In this document: positions 57,430 to 64,000 of the stretch, piece by piece
Numbering within the stretch: the first letter of the stretch is position 1
How the letters are laid out: each line of letters starts with the position of its first letter
Assembly (NCBI RefSeq): GCF_954871325.1
Contig: NC_088775.1
Coordinates: 3,333,473-3,397,472, forward strand
Length of the DNA: 64,000 nt
From: Gordionus sp. m RMFG-2023
Taxonomy: Eukaryota; Nematomorpha; Gordioida; Chordodea; Parachordodidae
Direction: 5' to 3'
Position numbers and translations under genes: made by a program
The notes under the pieces: generated by a model
The model's input: the letters and a program-made list of their open reading frames with translations, nothing else
The model's database searches: none
Told to the model about the DNA's origin: nothing

Positions 57430-59630
57430 AATATAAAAGTCTTTATAGCAAAAAAAATAAACTATTCAAAAAAAGATAATAAAATATAATGAGGGAAACG
57501 TAGGTAATTTAAGATTTTATATAAGCAAAAACATCTGTTTTTGATAAATATATATGCCTGTTATAAACTATAGTGTTAACATGTCACATGCGACATTTTA
57601 AGCAATTGATAGAGATTTCAGTCAATAGTAAGTTATTATAATTCTAAATATTATTATATTTATTTAATATTTATATATAAATATTATATAGGTGTATTTC
57701 TCGTATAACCAGGCTGTCAACGCATTGTCTGTAGAACACCACTTAATTTTAATTAAAAAATCCTCCGAAAAATTTAATATTAAAACAGATTTAAGTCGGT
57801 AGCCTAGCAATATATTTAGTGAGAGGGAGTAAGAGATTTGGAGTTAGGCGGGGGGGGGGGAAACAAGAATGGCCTATAAATTAATGCTAGTTTTAAACAG
57901 TTATAAATAATTTAATACTTTATATAATAAGTGGAAGAATACAATCCAAATCAAGATAAAACTTGATTATATTTTATGTAGCAATTTACATTACTGCAAA
58001 ATTTCTTACAAATGCTAAAAATTACTAAAATACATTAAATTATATTGTATGCTGTTTTCTATACACTATCTGAGAAATAGAAGAAGAATACCCCCATAAA
58101 AGGTACCCCCCCCCCTCCCCACAGAAAACTGAGAAATATTTTAAGACACCTTTTTGGAATTACACGAGGTATTAAAAATGGTAATTATAATTAAAATTAA
58201 TAAATTAGGGAACGCAGGGAATTTTTAAAGTAAACGAATAGGTAAAATACAAATTTTTCCAGTCTGAATCATAAGTCTCAGAATCATGATCATCATCATA
58301 AGAAGAAGCTAAATAATGCATTAATATAAATATTTTAATAAAATAAATTTACAATTCCCAGAATTTGACAAATCTTTAGATTCTTTAACCTCATTTAGAA
58401 GCGGTGACACTTTTTCAACTTGACTTAAATTTAAATGATAAAATTTTCAGATATCCTCAATGTGCAAAGCAAGGACTCCTAGTGAGAAAAAAACCTTTAT
58501 AAAAATGGTTGTCTGAACAGGTTTCAACCAAAATAAAATAAATAATTATTTTTTTACATTCTTTTCCTTTTAGTGTATTCCATATCTGCCTCGTTATTTA
58601 TAATTATTAAATGATCAAAATATTTGCTCAATATCCATAAGAAGTGTATATTAATTTTCCTATGAGTTAAATTGAACCACAATCTATTAACTGCTTCATA
58701 TAGTATTAGATCATTCCTATTTTCTCTATTATATTATACAAAATATCTAAATAACCAAAATTTGTAAATTTTTGATTTATTTATTTAACTAATTTAAGTA
58801 TAATATCACCACCTACTCATTAGTAGTTTGATAGAAGGGTGTCATTAATCTTTTTATAATGACCAAATTTATAAGGTTTTAATTTTGATGAATTTTGGCA
58901 TTTGAGTATATTAAAAATATATTTTGGGTTGTCTTTAAAAGTAAGTTTGCAAATTGTTTCAATCCGTTTTTTATATTATTTTTTAGGTGCGAGATATCAT
59001 AATACCAATAATATCTATATGATGTGACTTTACAAATCGATGATGAATTCTAATTAGTTTATCAATATCATAATTTTACAATATTTGTCTGCTTTGACCT
59101 CTTATTTTGTTTACATTTATTTCTTATAGCATTATAGCCATATTCTTATTTTATATATATTCCTGTATACAAAATATCTAAATAACTAATTTTCGATTTA
59201 ATTGCATTTATTCAATTAATCTAAAAAATCATCAATTTTTATGTATTGGGAATCAAAAAAATTGAATATTCAGATTATGATAATTATATATTATAAAAAA
59301 ACTCTAACCGTTATTGTGAATATACTATAAAAAATCTACCAGTAGTAAAACGCCATTTTATAAATCACATAATTAACCAACACAACTAAAACTAAAATGA
59401 ATAAATTTTCAACTCCAAATTTTATTGACCAAATATATTTTAAAAAAAATAAAAAGTCATAAAAGTAATCATTATTATAAAATCTAGTCACTCTTATACT
59501 TTTTTTTTGAGACAAAGAGATTACGAGTTTTACATGTGATTATAAAATCAGGCGACTATTTATAAATTTGATAAATATTAAACAAAATAATTTTTTTTAA
59601 ATTAATAATTTTAAATAATAATATGACACA
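57430..59630. other. DNA upstream of Ctr-b, nothing firm
   Basis: No gene was recognised. Poly-G (57850-57860) and poly-C (58106-58115) runs occur. Sequence from about 58200 on may be the decayed body of the hAT element whose C-terminal end is at 59650-59775. Confidence 0.35.
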
Positions 59631-59649
59631 GATTTATATACTAGCTATT

Positions 59650-59775
59650 ATAGAAATTGCAGTTCCAGCAATATAAGTTTCTGTTGAAAAGGCCTTTTCG
59701 GAGCTAAAATTTGTGTTATCATCACAACGAACAAATATGAATTCACTTATTATAAAAATATATTGCTTATAAGTT
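59650..59775 (+). pseudogene. hAT transposase C-terminal fragment
   Basis: On the plus strand the text reads 'ILAIIEIAVPAI', a stop, then VSVEKAFSELKFVLSSQRTN. VSVEKAFSELK..L...R is the hAT dimerisation motif. It is followed at 60003-60115 by M5-type terminal repeats, suggesting the 3' part of one element. Confidence 0.7.
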
Positions 59776-60002
59776 CGAATAATATATTTAAAAATAAGTT
59801 TATGACTCTTTTATATTTTTTTTATATATATTATTCATAGATATAATACTTATAATAAAAAAATTAATTAATACCATCTATTTTTATAAAACAATATATT
59901 TAACCTAAGTGATGGCAAAAATTTTAATAATTAATATTCAAAAATAAAATTATTATAGAATGGTGTCGCTTCAATAAAAAATAATTTTTTAAAAAAATTT
60001 TC

Positions 60003-60115
60003 AAACCGTAATGAACCTTTATAAACCTTTACAGTTAACTGAACCGAAATTTTATAAAAAAATATATAAGAACCGTAACCAAAAAGTTATAAATAAAAGT
60101 TAAGGACCCTGGGGA
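60003..60115. mobile_element. hAT-like element terminus, family M5 (inverted orientation)
   Basis: AACCGTAATGAACC, TTTATAAACCTTTACAG, ACTGAACCGAA and AAGAACCGTAACC, ending AAGGACCCTGG. This is the inverse complement order of the segment at 15060-15156. Confidence 0.5.
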
Positions 60116-60255
60116 AAAAAATTATCTTTGATTTAAAAATTTCCTATTATTTATTATTGAATCTTTCATTAAACTGCATAATGTCAGATCGAATGTAGCA
60201 TAAACTGGTTTTTTAGTTAAAATAAAATATTATATTTAATTATAAAAGTATATAC

Positions 60256-60627
60256 TAGAGATCTGCAAAAGTAGGCCGGGCCCGAAGCCTGTTTGGGCCG
60301 AGTCGGGCTTTATATTTTTTAAGAAAATTCGGGCCGGGTCGGGTTTTGGATTTTTTTTAAAAAATATATCTAAATTTATCAATTTTATGTTGAATTATTT
60401 TATGTAAAATATAAATATTTAATTTTATTTATAGAAACTAGACACCATATAACATACATCTTTTATTTTGAGTAATCATAAAAAATTAATTTCTATATTT
60501 AAACATTCGGGCAGGGCCGGCAAAATGTTTTAGAAAAAATTTCGGGTTCTAGCCGGGCCGAGCAAAATTTTTTTAAACAAATTTTGGGCTGAGCGGGCTT
60601 GAAAAATTAGGCCCGATGAAGATCACT
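60256..60627. mobile_element. hAT-like element, family M2-related, 370 bp
   Basis: AGAGATCTGCAAAAGTAGGC with GGGCCCGAAGCCTG at the left, and GGCCCGATGAAGATCACT at the right. The GGGCCGGGTCGGGTTTT and GGGCTGAGCGGGC sub-terminal blocks flank an A+T-rich centre. The ends are less alike than in the other M2 copies. Confidence 0.5.
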
Positions 60628-60879
60628 ATATATACACCTCATCCTTTTTGGTTTGTAATGTTTGAAGTCCGGAACCTTCAGAATCAAAAGGCAGATATCT
60701 CCCCGTCATAAAAATCTTGTGCCTTTGAAAAAAAAATTCACATATTCAGTATTATTATCTATTAGGATTAAAAAATAATACAAGACAATAATTTATCATA
60801 CACTCTCAACTTAATTAGGAATTTTATTTATTGCAAAACCTAGTCGAAATGGTTTACAATTTTTGTACAAGCCAAGCTT

Positions 60880-61430
60880 GTAATCAGTAATTTTTTATCC
60901 AATTCTATTCTAAAAAACAATAGCACTAGTCATAGTAGAATTGGCGGATTCTCCAGAATCCTTTAAATTTTTCAAAACTGTATTCAAAGTATTATATAGT
61001 AGAAAAAGTTTTACAATAGCTTTATATGATGATAGCCAGCTTCTATAAATATAAAATAAACATTTTAAATCTAAACAAGTAAGATAATGTTACCGAGTAA
61101 TATTCTTGATGCGTAAAAAATAATTACACCCTGTTATGCTTTGAGCACTTTATATATTTGAACACTATTAAAATACACGTGAATCTTGGCTAAGATCCCT
61201 AAAACATTTCTAAGTTATCTTATCAATTGTAATCGAACAATGATTCGATTTAAGCAATAACAATAACACCAAATAAAGGCTGTCCTTGAGAACTCAGCTT
61301 TAAAAGCCTGTACTCCTATGATCTTTTCACTGATGTTTGAGACACCATCATAGCTTTGTTCAACTAAGAATTCGCGGGGTAGATTCGTGGAACTAAATTT
61401 GATTATTATAAATTTTTTAATATCAAGACT
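60880..61430 (-). pseudogene. hAT-like transposase fragment (DUF4371/ZMYM type)
   Basis: Minus-strand blocks in different frames: 61415-61300 reads STNLPREFLVEQSYDGVSNI, then SEKIIGVQAFKAE, close to the 'GQSYDGA.NMSG...GVQ' block of DUF4371-type hAT transposases. Around 61010-60905 reads LYNTLNTVLKNLKDSGES. The rest is not readable. Relic. Confidence 0.55.
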
Positions 61431-61481
61431 ACTAACAAAGCTATAGAAACAATTTTACCTTCATTTTAATTTTTTTAAATA

Positions 61482-62447
61482 ACTTGGATTATAGAATTTA
61501 AATGACAATAAATCAAATGGTCAGCAATAAATATTTTAATGATATAATAATTTTTTATTTATAAAAATCATATTTTTTTTAAAATTCATAATTCTATATT
61601 TATTATTAAAATAATATGTTAGTTAGCATTTACCATTATCATATATGCAAAATAAAAAAAAATATGATTAAAGAATGGCATTTGTAATGAATATTTTTCT
61701 AAATCTGTATTTTTAAATAATAAAAATCTTACTATAAATCTTCAGTTTAAATAAGTTAACTAACATTGCATTAAATTATTTTATACTTTTATTTATTTGT
61801 GTTTTATATTAAATAGACTTACATTTAAAAATAGGAATTACATTTTGATGTTAAACTAAATATAACTAGTATAGTTTAATTCAAATTACCCACTCTGATA
61901 TATTCTATATAAACTAAGATAAACTTTTTTTGAATATATCAATTAATAAGAAATTATTGTAAAACAATATTATATGAAAATTGGTCAGTACTTTATTTCT
62001 GTTAGATGTTAATATAATATGACAGAATAGGTAATTTAAGTTAAGCTATAGTATTTATATTTAGTTTAACATCAAAATGTAATTCCTATTTTTAATTCAC
62101 TGTAAGTTTATTTAAATATAAAACACATTAATAAATAAATAAAAGTATAAAAATAATTTAATGCAATGTTAATTAACTTATTTAAACGATTTATAGTAAG
62201 ATTTTTATTATTTAAAAATACAGATTTAGAAAAATATTCATTACAAATGCCATTCTTTAATCATATTTTTTTATTTTGCATATATGATAATGGTAAATGC
62301 TAACTAACATATTATAATAATAAATAATTTATAATATTAGAATTCTGAATTTAAAAAAACAATGATGATAAATAAAAAATTATTATATCATTAAAATATT
62401 TTTGACTATTTTATTTATTGTCATTTAAATTCTATGATCCAAGTTTT
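61482..62447. repeat. Near-perfect ~965-bp palindrome (foldback element)
   Basis: The left arm (61482-61915) and right arm (62000-62447) are inverted copies over roughly 430 bp. Landmarks in the left arm and inverted in the right are AACTTGGATTATAGAATTTA, ATGTTAGTTAGCATTTACCA, TATGATTAAAGAATGGCATT, 'TACTATAAATC' and AGGAATTACATTTTGATGTT. Fewer than about 100 bases separate the arms. Small indels show it is not a fresh assembly artefact. It has no coding capacity. It may be a foldback transposon or an inverted duplication. Confidence 0.93.
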
Positions 62448-62582
62448 TATAATGAGATAAAAAATTTAATTTAGCCAAGAATAATTATGTCTGATTTTAA
62501 GATATCTTATCTAATTAACAGATAAATTGTCTAATATCTTATAAATTAAGTATTTAAAGAAAAAACAACAAACCTGGTATTA

Positions 62583-62656
62583 TTTGATATATAATGTTGA
62601 TAATATAAAAATATTTAATTTGATATATAATGTTGATAATATGGAAATATTTAATT
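62583..62656. repeat. Two-copy 36-bp tandem repeat
   Basis: TTTGATATATAATGTTGATA followed by ATATAAAAATATTTAA (or ATATGGAA) occurs twice. Confidence 0.85.
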
Positions 62657-62744
62657 TGAAAAGAAATCACCAATTTAAAAAATGCCCCCAAGGAAGATTA
62701 AAATTTTAAATTTAGGTTAATAATTTAAAATTAATTATTTTTAA

Positions 62745-62900
62745 AACCGTTTTGAACCGGTTTAAACCGGTTAAAAATATTTATAACGGTTCGGTTCGCT
62801 CTTTTAATATTTTCTTCATAACGGTTCGGTTAAGGTTACGGTTCAGAAAATCATAACGGTTCATTCCGGTTTTGCGGTTCGGTTCGGTTCGAACCCCTGG
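62745..62900. mobile_element. hAT-like element terminus, family M5
   Basis: ACCGTTTTGAACCGGTTTAA, ACGGTTCGGTTAAGGTTACG and CATTCCGGTTTTGCGGTTCG, ending GGTTCGAACCCCTGG. These are dense CGGTTC repeats as in hAT sub-terminal regions. The other end of this copy was not identified. Confidence 0.55.
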
Positions 62901-63445
62901 TTTAATTAACGATTTCGAAAGATTAAAAAAAATAAAAAACCATAGAATTAAATAAAAAACAAAGATTTTTATTAATTAAATTATTAAATAAAAATACCTT
63001 ATAATTATGTCGCATAATTTTTCTAATTTTTGTTTACAACCCCATATTTAAAATTATAATCTCTAAACTCATCATATTTTTTTTAACGATTAGTGAAACA
63101 AGAGGGGTAAAATTTACATACGACAAATACAGTACAAAAAATGCCAGATTGAAGTGGACAAATATAGGTGTATTTTGTGATTTTTTATTTTTTATAAAAA
63201 AAAAATTTTTTTAAATATAATAAATTAACTGGACAAAAAACTAAGAAAGTACATGAATAAATTATTTAATTATTGTCTTTTTATTTAAAAAATTTTTTGA
63301 TGGTCATAGAATTTTTTTTTTTAAATGATAAAAAAATCAATAAGATATTGGACTTCAACAAATTTATCTAATTTTAAGAACCGATAATCGATACCCAATC
63401 AATCAATAAATCAATTTTTTTTTAAAAAAAAACATTTAAATTTGG
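62901..63445. other. A+T-rich DNA, nothing recognised
   Basis: No feature was recognised. Confidence 0.4.
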
Positions 63446-63449
63446 GAAT

Positions 63450-63593
63450 ATGAAGACACCATTTTATTTTATATTTATCCTATACTTTGTTGTTGTCCTT
63501 ACAACAAGTTGGACGAGTTCTAAATATTCAGATGAAAGCTCTAATAAAGATGAAACTTATTTCGGAGTAAACACTTTCATATTTTATTTATTT
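63450..63593 (+). CDS. Possible first exon with signal peptide, unknown protein
   Basis: From the ATG the frame reads MKTPFYFIFILYFVVVLTTS, a textbook signal peptide (basic n-region, hydrophobic core, small residues before the likely cleavage), then a polar WTSSKYSDESSNKDETYFGV. The frame continues open into an M2 element at 63594, which is clearly not coding, so a splice donor before that point would be needed. No downstream exon is visible in this window. Confidence 0.3.
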
Positions 63594-63722
63594 CAAAGAC
63601 CTGCAGAGGTACCATTTGCAAAGCCCGACCCGGATTTTATCTTTTTAGTCGGCCCGGATATTTTTATTAAAAAAAATTTCAGACCCGGCCCGGGTATTTT
63701 TTAAAAATATCAAAATACCGGT
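63594..63722. mobile_element. hAT-like MITE, family M2 (one end lost)
   Basis: CAAAGACCTGCAGAGGTACC, then AAGCCCGACCCGG and GACCCGGCCCGGGTATTTTT. It closely resembles the left end at 31798. The right CTGCAGGTCT end is missing. Confidence 0.65.
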
Positions 63723-64000
63723 TTTATGATTTATTTATTTGTTTTTTTTAACCTTAGATAGACATAAAGAAAGGGAAGGGGGAGACGAATAAAAATAGAG
63801 AATTTAAAAAAAGAGAAGAAATTAAGAAAGATGGAATCTTTTATCAGTCTTTATGGCTTCGAAATCGATGGTTCTTTTATGGATCTTATAAAAATTTTCA
63901 AAAAAGTGTCAGCTGACATGCAGATTGAATTTAAAAAATTACGGCCGATAGTGACCTATAGCTAGATCCCAGCACGCGGCACGGGTCCTACCCGATCTCG
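63723..64000. other. Window end, nothing recognised
   Basis: A GC-richer stretch at 63940-64000 (GCACGCGGCACGGG) may begin another element, but the window ends. Confidence 0.35.

Overview
The window is A+T-rich (roughly three quarters by eye), intron-bearing nuclear DNA from an animal. The evidence is metazoan-type core histones H2A and H2B whose mRNAs end in the replication-dependent histone stem-loop, single-exon and spliced genes with GT-AG introns, two Ctr-type copper transporters, a METTL18 methyltransferase, and a dense load of hAT-type transposons with non-autonomous derivatives, LINE pieces and one small LTR element. The species cannot be named from this sequence.

Layout. At 1-2.3 kb a divergent H2B (minus) / H2A (plus) pair shares a 414-bp promoter. 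A three-exon GNAT acetyltransferase gene lies on the minus strand at 6.4-9.2 kb. From 9.4 to 40 kb the DNA is mostly repeats: a CTTCT microsatellite, three unclassified dispersed repeat families with 2-3 copies each, hAT and LINE remnants, an LTR element with matching ends (24.3-26.1 kb), a nearly complete hAT element (28.1-31.0 kb), a 430-bp CCTT microsatellite, and a nested insertion plus a tandem duplication at 36-39 kb. Inside this repeat zone is one well-formed single-pass membrane protein gene (15.96-16.40 kb).

From 40.1 kb comes a second gene cluster: METTL18 (plus strand) is followed after only 94 bp by a compact three-exon Ctr copper transporter gene (41.06-43.18 kb). Facing it on the minus strand is a second Ctr gene whose four inferred exons are spread over 46.46-57.43 kb, with introns of 4.6 and 5.2 kb filled with transposon copies. 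Most of these exons are too short for an ORF listing; I found them by reading for conserved Ctr motifs and checking that splice phases agree. The two transporters share the MLIFM (MxxxM) and GxxxG signatures but differ in their extracellular and C-terminal metal-binding parts.

From 57.4 kb to the end the DNA is again repeats: hAT pieces, a palindrome of nearly 1 kb at 61.5-62.4 kb, and a possible signal-peptide exon at 63.45 kb.

The most recurrent structure is a ~224-bp hAT-type MITE (termini TAGTGTTG/CAACACTA, 8-bp target duplications) with about a dozen copies, several inside the copper transporter introns. All coordinates and splice sites were worked out by eye. No database search or alignment program was run.
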